Assembly: GCA_030049455.1 (NCBI GenBank)
Contig: JASIKV010000267.1
Coordinates: 1-20,298 of the forward strand
DNA length: 20,298 bases
Source: Terriglobia bacterium
GTDB taxonomy: Bacteria; Acidobacteriota; Terriglobia; UBA7540
Direction: 5' to 3'
Shown: piece after piece, positions 1 to 7,986 of the stretch
Layout: each line of letters begins with the position of its first letter
Position numbering within the stretch: the stretch's first letter is position 1
Notes under the pieces: generated by a model
What the model saw: the letters and a program-made list of their open reading frames with translations, nothing else
The model's database searches: none
Told to the model about the DNA's origin: nothing
Translations under genes and position numbers: made by a program

Positions 1-1
1 G

Positions 2-2527
2 CTGAAGGACGTGCTGGGCCTCTCAACGCTCGGCGAAACGACATTGGAGCTTTCCACGCTGGCCGACGTGATCTTGTCCGACGCCTATCTCTTTTGCGAT
101 CGCGAGCTGGAAAAGCGCTACGGACAGCCCCAATACCGTGACGCGCAGGGGCGCATTGTGCGCGCGGGCTTCAGCATCGTTTCGCTCGGCAAGCTGGGCG
201 GGAACGAATTGAACTACAACTCAGACATTGATCTCCTTTTCCTCTATTCGCACGATGGCGAAACCGCGGGCGGCAGCGAGCGTGAATCCTCCACGACCAA
301 CAAGGAATACTTTGTCCACCTGGCGCGCGCCATCACCCGGACCATCACCCAGACCACCTCGCACGGCGAGGTCTTTCGCGTCGACTTGCGTTTGCGCCCT
401 GAAGGCGAGCAGGGCGACCTGGCGATTTCGCTCAACTCCGCCCACGAGTATTACGAGCACCGCGCCCGTGACTGGGAATTGCAGATGCTCATCAAAGCCC
501 GCCACTCCGCCGGCGACGCGAAGGTGACACGGGATTTCCTGCGCGGCGTCGAGGAGCGCGTCTATCGCTCGCCGGGAGACTTTGTTGCGGTGGAAAGCGT
601 CCTTCTGGCCCGCGAAAGGATCTCAAAGAAGCTGCGGGAAAGCCGGGGACAGGCCATCGATGTCAAGCGCCATCGCGGCGGAATCCGCGACATTGAATTC
701 CTGGTGCAATGCCTGCAACGGCTGAATGGATTGCACGACCACTGGGTGCGGTCGGGAGGAACCCTCTTCGCCCTGCGCAAACTCAACGACAAGAGCTGGC
801 TTTCCAATCGCGATTACGCCGCGCTGACCTCCGCCTACGAGTTCCTGCGCAAGGTCGAGCACCGCATTCAGATGGAAGCAGGCCAGCAAACCCATCGGCT
901 TCCTACGGCCTCTGAGGCGCTGGACCGCCTTGGGCGCAGAACGGGCGTGGAACCCGCCCCAAGTGAGCGCCCCGGTGAGGCGCTCCTGCGCAAAGTTCGC
1001 GAGGCTTTCGAGGTTGTGGATGAGATTTACCAGCGGGTGATTCATCCCGCCGATGGAGCAAAGCCCGGATCTGCCTTTGAGCTGAAGCCTGCCCTTACTC
1101 TTCCACCCGATTCCGGTCGCCTGACCTTTGAGTCCATGCTGAAATTCCTGGATTCCCAGGCGCCCGAGGTGGCACGGGTGGTTCGTGAAATTCAGCTTCC
1201 CGAACCCGTGCGGCGGAATGCGATTCGCCTGCTGAGTGCAATGTCTGCATCAGCCGAAGGATTTGCCCGGGCTGCCTCCAACCCTGCAGCATTGCGTCGC
1301 GCCCTGGAATTGGCAGGCGCCAGCGCCTATCTCACCGACTTGCTGGTTCATCATCCTGAGGACCTGGAATTTCAGGATTCTGCCGAACCCAATGCGCCGG
1401 AACGGATTGCGGCCGGGCAGTTGAACATGGGTTTGGAGTCACAATCCATGGCGTCGCCGCACCCTTGGGCCGCCGATGTTGGCATGGACGTGCGCGAGAA
1501 GATGGGCATTCTGCGCCGCCAATATCGCTCAGGGCTTCTCCAGTTGGGTTCTGCCGACCTGGCAGCCGGCGGCAAGGTGTTTCCCATGTTGAAGGGATGG
1601 ACAGGAAATGCCGCGCGCTGCATTTCCAGCGCGCATGAGATTGCGCGGTGCAATTTGCCGCGAGAGGGATCAGCTTCGAACGGGGCGCCCTTCCTGATTA
1701 TGGGATTGGGCCGCCTGGGGCTGAGTGAATTCGACCTTGCCTCGGACGCTGATCTGGTCTTTGTTGCACGGTCAGAAGCTGGCCGCGGAGAAGTGGAGTT
1801 CTTCACCCACGTCGCGGAAAAGACGATTGAGGTCCTTTCCAGTTACACACGCGACGGCACGGTGTTCCCGGTCGACACGCGCTTGCGGCCGCGCGGACAG
1901 GAAGGGGAGTTGGTGGTGACCTTGGACGGGCTCCTCAACTACATTGCCGAAGACGCTCAGGCGTGGGAATTGCTCACTTATCTGAAGGCCCATCCGCTGG
2001 TGGGTGAGCCGATGTTTGCCCAGGCAGTGGTGGAGGGACTTCAGACCGCGATCTTCCACCGGTTCTCAACACTTGAGGATTTCGAAGGGAAACTCCACCA
2101 GATGAGGCGAAGGCTGGAGCGCGAAGTCACAGTCCCGGAGAGCAACACCAAGACTGCTCCGGGCGGATATTACGACGTGGACTTCGCCGTCTCCTATTTG
2201 CGCTTGAAGCAGCGCATACAGGCAGCTCCGGGGAGCAACATGGCGGAGCAGGTCGCGGCCTTGCGGGAAGCGAAAGCTCTATCCGCCGAGGATGCGGCCG
2301 CATTGACGGGAGGCGCCGAATTCCTCCGCTCGGTTGACCACATCCTTCGATTGGTGACGGGCAAGGCGCCCACGGGCTTGCCCGAAAGCGGCGCAAACAC
2401 GGAAGCTGCCGAGAATGTGGCGCGGCGATGGCGGTTGTTCGCGGAGGGCGAGACACTTGCCTCCAAACTCCACGAAACCCGGCAGCGACTCCGCTATGTT
2501 TACCGCCGCCTGGTCGGCTCGGAATAA
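2..2527 (+). CDS. glnE: Glutamine synthetase adenylyltransferase/deadenylylase (partial, 5' end outside window)
   Basis: Bifunctional GlnE adds AMP to, and removes it from, glutamine synthetase, tuning nitrogen assimilation in the cytoplasm. The frame is open from the first bases of the window. The GTG at 11 is an internal codon, so the true start lies upstream. About 841 residues are present; E. coli GlnE is 946 aa, so roughly the first 100 are missing. Two nucleotidyltransferase domains are visible. The N-terminal (deadenylylating type) has GKLGGNELNYNSDIDLL near 188-238 followed by VDLRLRPEGEQGDLA near 380-425. The C-terminal (adenylylating type) has GLGRLGLSEFDLASDADL near 1699-1755 followed by VDTRLRPRGQEGELV near 1871-1915. 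The paired Asp residues of each active site (SDIDL, SDADL) are kept, but the C-terminal copy lacks the usual double-Gly-Arg-Glu pattern. It converges with the RRM gene downstream. Family assignment is secure. Confidence 0.96.
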   Translation: MKDVLGLSTLGETTLELSTLADVILSDAYLFCDRELEKRYGQPQYRDAQGRIVRAGFSIVSLGKLGGNELNYNSDIDLLFLYSHDGETAGGSERESSTTNKEYFVHLARAITRTITQTTSHGEVFRVDLRLRPEGEQGDLAISLNSAHEYYEHRARDWELQMLIKARHSAGDAKVTRDFLRGVEERVYRSPGDFVAVESVLLARERISKKLRESRGQAIDVKRHRGGIRDIEFLVQCLQRLNGLHDHWVRSGGTLFALRKLNDKSWLSNRDYAALTSAYEFLRKVEHRIQMEAGQQTHRLPTASEALDRLGRRTGVEPAPSERPGEALLRKVREAFEVVDEIYQRVIHPADGAKPGSAFELKPALTLPPDSGRLTFESMLKFLDSQAPEVARVVREIQLPEPVRRNAIRLLSAMSASAEGFARAASNPAALRRALELAGASAYLTDLLVHHPEDLEFQDSAEPNAPERIAAGQLNMGLESQSMASPHPWAADVGMDVREKMGILRRQYRSGLLQLGSADLAAGGKVFPMLKGWTGNAARCISSAHEIARCNLPREGSASNGAPFLIMGLGRLGLSEFDLASDADLVFVARSEAGRGEVEFFTHVAEKTIEVLSSYTRDGTVFPVDTRLRPRGQEGELVVTLDGLLNYIAEDAQAWELLTYLKAHPLVGEPMFAQAVVEGLQTAIFHRFSTLEDFEGKLHQMRRRLEREVTVPESNTKTAPGGYYDVDFAVSYLRLKQRIQAAPGSNMAEQVAALREAKALSAEDAAALTGGAEFLRSVDHILRLVTGKAPTGLPESGANTEAAENVARRWRLFAEGETLASKLHETRQRLRYVYRRLVGSE

Positions 2528-2532
2528 GACCG

Positions 2533-2571
2533 GGGCGGAATTCGCCCACAAAATCCAAGCCCGGCACGGGC
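2533..2571. terminator. Tandem hairpins between convergent glnE and RRM gene
   Basis: Two short inverted repeats fill the 46-bp gap between the facing stop codons. The first is GGGCG/CGCCC with a five-base loop (2533-2547). The second is GCCCG/CGGGC with a GCA loop (2559-2571). On the minus strand the second is followed by TTGGATTTTG, a loose T-rich stretch; on the plus strand by only GTTTA. Position between convergent genes supports a bidirectional terminator, but neither T-tract is strong. Confidence 0.4.
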
Positions 2572-2573
2572 GT

Positions 2574-2921
2574 TTACCAGTCGCGCCTGCGGCCGCCCCC
2601 GCCGTGTCCCTGATGGCGTCCACCCCCGCCCCCACCGCGGGGACGTCCTCCCCCGCCGCCCATATCGGTGCGCGGCGGACGCGCTTCATTGACGGTCAGC
2701 CGGCGGCCTTGCAGAGATTGCCCGTTCAGCCCGGCAATGGCGCGCTCCATGTCTTCGCCATCCGCCAGCTCAACAAATCCAAAGCCCCGCGACTGCCCCG
2801 TGGCTCTGTCGCGAATGACCACAGCCGAGGCTGCCTGAAACCCCGCACTGCTCACGAACTCGTGGAGTTCGTTGTCTGTAACCTCGTGGGGCAGATTCCC
2901 CACGAACAACTTCTGCGGCAT
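2574..2921 (-). CDS. Single-RRM glycine-rich RNA-binding protein
   Basis: A 115-aa cytoplasmic RNA-binding protein with one RNA recognition motif. RNP2 reads LFVGNL (residues 5-10) and RNP1 reads RGFGFVEL (45-52), with the aromatic residues that stack on RNA bases in place. The last 30 residues are Gly/Arg-rich with PRGG and RRR clusters, resembling eukaryotic RGG tails and the cold-inducible Rbp proteins of cyanobacteria. The frame stays open further upstream, but the ATG at 2921 begins just before the first beta strand (MPQKLFVGNL) and has GGGAG about 7 bases ahead of it, so I chose this start. Bacterial homologues are thought to act in mRNA handling or cold adaptation; a specific target cannot be read here. 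It lies alone behind a 615-bp non-coding region that is rich in inverted repeats. Confidence 0.93.
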   Translation of the reverse strand: MPQKLFVGNLPHEVTDNELHEFVSSAGFQAASAVVIRDRATGQSRGFGFVELADGEDMERAIAGLNGQSLQGRRLTVNEARPPRTDMGGGGGRPRGGGGGGRHQGHGGGGRRRDW

Positions 2922-3094
2922 GGGATGCTCCCGGTGGCGAGACGGTCGCACTCCCCCGCCTTCGCCCGTTGAATTTACGATTCGATCTGCTTGCGGACCC
3001 TGGACCCTCGTGCCGCGCAAGTCTCACCGCCAGGCGCATCAGCGTGCAGGAATCGCAAAATGCCTGCCTGGCCGAAACGCGCCGCAGCAAAGAA

Positions 3095-3112
3095 CCGCGA
3101 CGACACTCGCGG
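3095..3112 (-). repeat. Perfect hairpin in RRM leader region
   Basis: Six-base perfect inverted repeat CCGCGA/TCGCGG with a six-base loop, about 175-190 bp upstream of the RRM start codon. It could be part of a structured leader; alone it could also arise by chance in GC-rich DNA. Confidence 0.3.
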
Positions 3113-3155
3113 ACCCCACACCTTCGGCGTTCATCATCCGAGGGAGAGCGAGACC

Positions 3156-3178
3156 CGTGACACCTATCGGCAGTCACG
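3156..3178 (-). repeat. CGTGAC-N11-GTCACG dyad upstream of RRM gene
   Basis: Perfect 6+6 inverted repeat that extends inward. On the minus strand GCC pairs with GGT across a GATA tetraloop, with a single unpaired T between the two helices. It lies about 235 bp upstream of the RRM start. The geometry fits either an RNA hairpin in a leader or a dimeric regulator's operator. Confidence 0.35.
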
Positions 3179-3441
3179 CCCGCAAAACCCAGCTTCGCGG
3201 CTTTAGGGAAGAGCGTTTTGCAAAGCCCGACCGCCTCAAGAAAGACACACAACCGTTTTGGACAATGCCCTTACGGGGAATGGCAATTTGCATAGCAGGG
3301 ATAATGTGCGAAGACGAGGACCCCGCGTAATGCCGCGGGTCGCGAGAGCAGAAGACGGATGAGGCTGAAGGCTGCTGCGAGACGCTGCGGTATTACCAAA
3401 CTGCGTGGCGATTCTAGCACGCATTTGGGCAGGTCAATGCG

Positions 3442-3491
3442 AAAAAAGCGGAAGCGAGGGGGGCGGCGCCTCCCTCAAGGCCAGCCCCCCT
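3442..3491 (-). terminator. Probable intrinsic terminator after the TonB receptor gene
   Basis: Downstream of the receptor stop codon on the minus strand, AGGGGGGC (3484-3491 on the plus strand as its complement) pairs perfectly with GCCCCCCT (complement of 3457-3464). The 19-base loop contains further GGC/GCC pairing. A run of six T residues (complement of 3442-3447) follows about nine bases after the stem. The T-tract is slightly displaced, which weakens the call. Confidence 0.45.
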
Positions 3492-3536
3492 GCTGCCGGT
3501 TTTCAAAGAGCCAGAATTGCACCCATGGCCGACCTC

Positions 3537-6485
3537 TTAGAACAGCAACTCGACGGAGAATTGCATCTCGCGCGCGGGAAGCTGGTTGGTGATTCCCGAA
3601 GCAGGCTGGCCAAATCCCACTCCCGACGTGGTCCCGTTTCCGTATGTGGAGCTATAACCGACAAAGTTGGCGTGATTGAAAACATTAAAGGCCTCTGCCC
3701 GCGCATTCAGCGAGAGACCCTCTTTGTGCAGGTTGAACGCCCGCTCGACGAATGGCGCGAAATCGTAAATCGGCCTGCCCTGCCCGGCGTTGCGGGCGAT
3801 GACCGCGCCATTGATGACCGGACGATCCGTTTCAGCGCCGGTGTCACCGCCATTCGTCGAGCCTGTCGTGATGTTGTAGGGCAATCCCGACGCCATCGAG
3901 CCCACCCCGCCCAACCGAATCGCCAGCGGCGCGGTGTAGACGCCGCTCAGGACGAACCGATTTCTCTGGTCGAAGATGGCGTTGCCGATTTCCGCCGCGC
4001 CGGTCATTCTCGGATCATTGGGATTCTGGCTGGGAATGTCGGGGTCAACGTTGTCGATGGCGTGCGACCACGTATAACTGGCCAGCATGGAGACGCCGTG
4101 GCTGAAGTTCCGGCTCAGGCTGGCGTCCAGGGCGTTGTATTTTGCAAAGCCATCGTTCACGTCGCTCTGGATTACGCTATAGGCCGGCTGCGGATTGGTT
4201 GCCTTGGTGGTGTTGCAGGTCATGCCTTCCTGCGCGTACCAATAAACCCAATAGGGGCGCGTGCAATTGGCGGCCTGCGCGCTGCGCGTTTGCCCCTGCG
4301 CCGTGCGCACGAACGACGTGGGCGGATCGACGTCCAGCGGCCGGTTGATGCGCAGCGTGTGCGAGCCCACGTAATCGACACTCAACACCCAGCCTTGTTT
4401 CAGTTGGCGCTGCACTCCGAGGGTCCACTGTTCCGTGTAAGGGCTCAGCAGCGCATTCTGGTATCCCAGCAAAGTCGAGGTGGGGAAGTACTGATTCAGG
4501 GAACTGCTCTCGCCGGGGCGCACGTAGAGGCTGAGCACGGGCGCAACGGCGCCGGGTGGAAACGCCGGCAGCGGCGCGGCGGCGATGCTGGAAGGAAAGC
4601 CCACCTGGCCCGGGCCCGCTGTATAGTTGAAAACTCCCGTGACGCCTGAAAGCGCGTAGTTCGCCGCGTTATTGTCCACAATTTGCGAGTAATAAATTCC
4701 GAAGCCTCCGCGCACCACCGTCTTCCCGGCGCCTTTGACGTTGTAGGCGAAACCGAATCGCGGCGCAAATCCGCGGTCGAAATCGGTGAAGGTCTGCCGC
4801 TCGTAACGCAGGCCCAGATTCAGCGTCAGGTCGCTGCGAACCTTGTAGTCATCCTGCACGAACAGCGACCAGAGAGCGTCATCCACGGTGTACTGCGCAT
4901 TGCCGTAGCTCTGCGTGTAGGAGGCGACGTTCGCGATGTTGTCGAGGTAAGTGGAGCTCTCGCACACACTCAGGGACAGCGTGCAAGTATTGTAAGTGAA
5001 TGAGCCAAGGTACAGAGGGCCGCCGAATTCCTTGCTGTTTCCTCCGTTGTGCGCTTCAATCACGTCGCCGCCAAAGGTGATGTTGTGCCGCGAGCGTTGC
5101 GCGGAAACTACGTCATTCGCTTCGTACTGGCGATTCATCAGCAGCGCGGATTGGGAAGTGCCGGAAGTGAAGGTGCCGCCGCTCGAGACGGGAACCACGA
5201 ACTGCGTGCTGTCAATCACCGGAATGAATTGAGTGATGGGCGAAGCAAGTTGAAATTGCAGGCGAAGGTTGTTGATCAGCGTGGGGCTGAGGACTGCCGT
5301 GTCGCCCGCCAGCAGGTCGTAGACGTGCTTATTGAAAACACGGTCAACATTGGGCAGGCTGTTGCCGCCCACGATGCCGTTGGGGTTGGTATCGAAAAAC
5401 CGGTCGAGGTTTCCGCGGAAGAAAGCATTGTTGCGCCCGCTAAACTCGTGGTCCAGGCGGATCATGCCGAGCCAATCCTGATAGTGGCCCAGGAAGTTTT
5501 CCGGCGCGATGGGTGAAGTGACGGGCGACGTGCGGCTTTGCCAGCTATATTCGCTTTGTGCGAAGAATTGCGTCTTGCCGCCGCTGCCCACCGGACCGGA
5601 GAGGGCCGCCGAAAATTGCCCCAGGGTGTCATTGGTAATCTGATTGCCGCTGGTGGCGTTGGCCGTCGTAAATCCGGAGAGCCGCGCTTCCGTGTCTGAG
5701 GGCCGGCCGAGCGCCAGCACGCTGCCGTGAAATTGATTCTCGCCGCGCTGCGTCACGATGTTGATGACGCTGCCCGCAGTATAGCCGTATTGCGCGGAAA
5801 AGGCGCTGGTGAGCACGTCCATTTCCTGCACGGTATCCGCCCCAAAGTTGGGGATGATGGTCTGGCGGCCCCAGGCGTCAATGGCGTTGGCGCCGTCCAC
5901 TTCGAACCATGCCTGGCGGCGGCCTGTGCCGTTGGTGGTGAACAGGTCCTGGTTCATAAACACGTCGCCCTGATTGATGGCGGGACGATTGGCCGAGTTG
6001 AGCAGGGGAAGATAGGTGATGCGCCGGTTGATCAGGGGCGTGGCTTCAATTTGCTGTTGACCCAGGGCGGCGCCCAGCTCCGGACCGTCCGTGCGCACGC
6101 CGCCGGCTTCTCCCGTGACGGTCACTTTGGTCTGAGTGCCTGAAACCGCCAACTCCAGGCTTACTTCCGCGGCAGTGCCGGCGGCCAGATTGATGTCGCT
6201 GACGGTCCGCTCCGCAAACGCTTCCTTTTTCGCCGTCAGCCGATATGCGCCGGAAATCGATAGACCGGCAAACGAAAACGCCCCGGCGGCATCCGTCTGC
6301 GCGGTGCGTTTGAATCCCGTGACGGAATTCGTGGCGGTGACTTCCACGCCCGGAATTGCTGCGCCGCTCAGGTCCGTAATGCGCCCGCTTAAGGTCGCCG
6401 TGTCCGGCGTTTGCCCGAGAAGGAATCCGCAGCCGAGAATCACGGCCAGGATGAACAATGAGGGAATCGTTCTACGTCTAAACAT
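3537..6485 (-). CDS. TonB-dependent receptor with carboxypeptidase-regulatory N-domain (Oar-like)
   Basis: A 982-aa outer-membrane protein predicted to import a large substrate using TonB energy. A signal peptide is evident (MFRRRTIPSLFILAVILGCG, cleavage near LLGQ-TPD). Residues about 30-115 form a CarboxypepD_reg-like beta domain (SGRITDLSGAAIPGVEVTA). The plug domain spans about 120-250 and includes FEVDGANAIDAWGR and INIVTQRGENQFHG. The rest is beta-barrel, ending in ...MQFSVELLF, a C-terminal Phe typical of BAM substrates. The ATG at 6485 has a strong GGAGGAG just upstream. No SusD-like partner is adjacent, matching the solitary Oar-type receptors that are expanded in Acidobacteriota. 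The substrate (peptide, glycan or siderophore) cannot be read from the sequence. An inverted repeat overlaps the probable promoter region. Confidence 0.93.
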   Translation of the reverse strand: MFRRRTIPSLFILAVILGCGFLLGQTPDTATLSGRITDLSGAAIPGVEVTATNSVTGFKRTAQTDAAGAFSFAGLSISGAYRLTAKKEAFAERTVSDINLAAGTAAEVSLELAVSGTQTKVTVTGEAGGVRTDGPELGAALGQQQIEATPLINRRITYLPLLNSANRPAINQGDVFMNQDLFTTNGTGRRQAWFEVDGANAIDAWGRQTIIPNFGADTVQEMDVLTSAFSAQYGYTAGSVINIVTQRGENQFHGSVLALGRPSDTEARLSGFTTANATSGNQITNDTLGQFSAALSGPVGSGGKTQFFAQSEYSWQSRTSPVTSPIAPENFLGHYQDWLGMIRLDHEFSGRNNAFFRGNLDRFFDTNPNGIVGGNSLPNVDRVFNKHVYDLLAGDTAVLSPTLINNLRLQFQLASPITQFIPVIDSTQFVVPVSSGGTFTSGTSQSALLMNRQYEANDVVSAQRSRHNITFGGDVIEAHNGGNSKEFGGPLYLGSFTYNTCTLSLSVCESSTYLDNIANVASYTQSYGNAQYTVDDALWSLFVQDDYKVRSDLTLNLGLRYERQTFTDFDRGFAPRFGFAYNVKGAGKTVVRGGFGIYYSQIVDNNAANYALSGVTGVFNYTAGPGQVGFPSSIAAAPLPAFPPGAVAPVLSLYVRPGESSSLNQYFPTSTLLGYQNALLSPYTEQWTLGVQRQLKQGWVLSVDYVGSHTLRINRPLDVDPPTSFVRTAQGQTRSAQAANCTRPYWVYWYAQEGMTCNTTKATNPQPAYSVIQSDVNDGFAKYNALDASLSRNFSHGVSMLASYTWSHAIDNVDPDIPSQNPNDPRMTGAAEIGNAIFDQRNRFVLSGVYTAPLAIRLGGVGSMASGLPYNITTGSTNGGDTGAETDRPVINGAVIARNAGQGRPIYDFAPFVERAFNLHKEGLSLNARAEAFNVFNHANFVGYSSTYGNGTTSGVGFGQPASGITNQLPAREMQFSVELLF

Positions 6486-6538
6486 TACTCCTCCGGTCTG
6501 CCCCCATAGCTGTCCGGGTGCTCATTTCCTCTTTCAAG

Positions 6539-6574
6539 GTGGTATGGCGAGCCGCCGACCGTCACTTATACCAC
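6539..6574. promoter_or_regulatory. Inverted repeat GTGGTAT-N22-ATACCAC upstream of the receptor gene
   Basis: A seven-base perfect inverted repeat (6539-6545 and 6568-6574) lies in the 106-bp gap before the TonB receptor. On the minus strand it overlaps TATAAG (6565-6570), a good -10-like hexamer with a TGTGG extension. A TTGACA (6580-6585) is nearby but only 9 bp away, too close for a normal sigma-70 pair. It could be an operator or a hairpin in the receptor leader. Confidence 0.35.
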
Positions 6575-6591
6575 ACTTTTGTCAAGGGGCT

Positions 6592-7167
6592 TCAACGACT
6601 TGCGGCGCTATCGACATCCTGGGCGCCGAAGCGTTGCCGCATCAGGAAGACGTAATGAATTCCGGAAGCCACGGTCAGGGCCGCCGTGACATACAGGAAA
6701 AAGGTAACGAGGTCCGCGGAGATGTAGGGAACGTGCGCGCGGTGGCACACGCCCGCAAACAAGGTCGCAATCTGCGCCGCTGTGGAGGTCTTTCCAATCA
6801 GCGAGGGATGAAAAGGCCGGTAACCGGCGACGAGAGAAATGACTACGACTGTGGTGATGATGATCGCATCGCGGCTCAGCACCAGCACCGTCAGCCACCA
6901 GGGCAATACTCCGCGCAGCGAAAGGGCTATGTAGCCAGTGGTCATCAGGATTTTATCGGCAATGGGATCGAGCGCCACGCCCAGCGCGCTTTCCTGCCTC
7001 AGCAGGCGGGCGACCGTGCCATCGAGAATGTCGGAGGCGGCCGCGGCGGTCAGCACCAGGAGCGCGGCGCGATAGTTCCGGTCGAGAATGAGGATGGCAA
7101 AGACCGGAACGAACAATAGGCGCAGGAGCGTGATCTGATTCGAGGGTGTGAAGATCCGAGTGGACAT
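6592..7167 (-). CDS. pgsA: CDP-diacylglycerol-glycerol-3-phosphate 3-phosphatidyltransferase
   Basis: Integral inner-membrane enzyme of 191 aa that transfers a phosphatidyl group from CDP-diacylglycerol to glycerol-3-phosphate, the committed step to phosphatidylglycerol and cardiolipin. The CDP-alcohol phosphotransferase signature DxxDGxxAR-x8-GxxxDxxxD is complete: D46, D49, G50, A53, R54, G63, D67, D71. Hydrophobic helices flank it (for example ITLLRLLFVPVFAILIL at the N-terminus, VLTAAAASDIL, TTVVVISLVAG, FFLYVTAALTVASG). Length is close to E. coli PgsA (182 aa). The ATG at 7167 directly precedes the usual TPSNQITLLR opening, although its Shine-Dalgarno is weak. The substrate alcohol is assigned from family similarity; other CDP-alcohol transferases share the motif. 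Confidence 0.9.
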   Translation of the reverse strand: MSTRIFTPSNQITLLRLLFVPVFAILILDRNYRAALLVLTAAAASDILDGTVARLLRQESALGVALDPIADKILMTTGYIALSLRGVLPWWLTVLVLSRDAIIITTVVVISLVAGYRPFHPSLIGKTSTAAQIATLFAGVCHRAHVPYISADLVTFFLYVTAALTVASGIHYVFLMRQRFGAQDVDSAASR

Positions 7168-7258
7168 GGTTTTTGGGAATCTCTATGAATTGCGCAAATC
7201 TCGTGGACCGGGAATCCTGCCCGAGGCTCCGACAGGGCCTGGAAGGCAGCGCCACGAT

Positions 7259-7948
7259 TCACGGGCGGCGCTGCTTCAACCTGCGTCGCACGGCCGCACT
7301 TGCAAGCTCGCGCCGCGCGTCGGAGGCGATCCAGCGGGCAGCGCTGGAATCGAGTGCGTGAATTTCCCGGCAGGCGGTTAGAGCGGCGCGGTTGAGCCGC
7401 AAATTGCGTTTGCCGATTTGCCGCAGCGCCCAGTTCACGCCTTTCCTGACCATATTTCGTTCGTCCACTGCTTCGCGCCGAATCAGCGGAAGGAATTTCA
7501 GAAAAGCTTTTTCGCTCGCCGCCTTGTCTGAGACGGCCAGGCCGGCCATCAGGGCAAACGCCGCACGCTTGACGAACTCTTCCCGGCGCGAGCTCCATTC
7601 CATACACTTCCGGTGGGCGAACGGGGTGTAGCGAAAAACATTGATACAGGCGCCGTCGCAGATCGCCCAATTATCGAAGTCCCTGGCCCACTGGTTCATC
7701 TGCCGCTCCGAGATTTTTTCAGGGTCATCAATCAGAGTGGCAAGAACCCGCGCTTCATAAACCTCCGCCTCCCATAGTTCCTGAGCCAGAGAGTGATCGC
7801 ACCCGATTTCGCGCGCCAGCTTGCGCAGCGCAGGGATCGACCACCCGCCGTAGGCTTTTTGGGGAACAATCCCAAAACGCGCCATGCCCTCGACGCCCTC
7901 GGGGCTGGTACGGGAAGCAAGAAGCTGGAGGATTTCGGCTGAGGTCAT
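7259..7948 (-). CDS. AlkD-like DNA alkylation repair protein (HEAT-repeat)
   Basis: A 229-aa all-helical HEAT-like repeat protein of the DNA alkylation repair enzyme family. Its members remove N3- and N7-alkylated bases without base flipping. The N-terminal SPEGVEGMARFGI block is the family hallmark. The residues matching the Bacillus AlkD catalytic Trp, Asp and Arg appear to be W94 and D98 (FDNWAICDGAC) and R176 (NWALRQIGK). The frame can be extended to a TTG at 7990 overlapping the upstream gene's stop. I prefer the ATG at 7948 because MTSAEILQLL matches the normal family start and the extra 14 residues look non-conserved. Gene spacing suggests co-transcription with the small beta protein upstream. 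Family call is firm; which lesions it repairs is inferred. Confidence 0.88.
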   Translation of the reverse strand: MTSAEILQLLASRTSPEGVEGMARFGIVPQKAYGGWSIPALRKLAREIGCDHSLAQELWEAEVYEARVLATLIDDPEKISERQMNQWARDFDNWAICDGACINVFRYTPFAHRKCMEWSSRREEFVKRAAFALMAGLAVSDKAASEKAFLKFLPLIRREAVDERNMVRKGVNWALRQIGKRNLRLNRAALTACREIHALDSSAARWIASDARRELASAAVRRRLKQRRP

Positions 7949-7986
7949 GGTTCTTCGTAACACGGGCAGGATTCCCGCATTGCCTT

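Larger units (their letters stand above)
2922..3536. other. Gene-free region upstream of RRM gene, rich in inverted repeats
   Basis: No convincing protein gene is seen on either strand. The plus-strand frames crossing it are either antisense continuations or lack homology and a Shine-Dalgarno. Read towards the RRM gene (minus strand) it contains hairpin-forming repeats at 3307-3343, 3263-3290, 3156-3178, 3095-3112 and about 2990-3021. No tRNA, RNase P, tmRNA or SRP RNA signature was recognised. It probably holds the RRM promoter and 5' leader plus the 3' end of the TonB receptor transcript. I could not pick a convincing -35/-10 pair. Confidence 0.5.

Noticed and set aside
2415..2972. Plus-strand open frame across the glnE end and the RRM gene
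   Set aside because: It overlaps two real genes in other frames and has low-complexity Pro/Ala-rich translation.
2770..3252. Minus-strand open frame of 160 codons in the non-coding gap
   Set aside because: It partly overlaps the RRM coding sequence in another frame, has no convincing start signal, and gives a Cys/Arg/Ser-rich translation without a fold pattern.
3307..3343. Possible tRNA or other structural RNA around the GACCCCGCG/CGCGGGTC hairpin
   Set aside because: No T-loop or acceptor-stem pattern and no RNase P, tmRNA or SRP signature; only a bulged hairpin is supported.
3405..4649. Plus-strand open frame of 414 codons
   Set aside because: It lies mostly antisense to the clear TonB-dependent receptor gene, shows no family motif, and its composition matches a mirror frame of a GC-rich gene.
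6136..7119. Plus-strand open frame of 327 codons
   Set aside because: It runs antisense across the receptor 5' end and pgsA, both of which are well supported, and has no recognisable domain.
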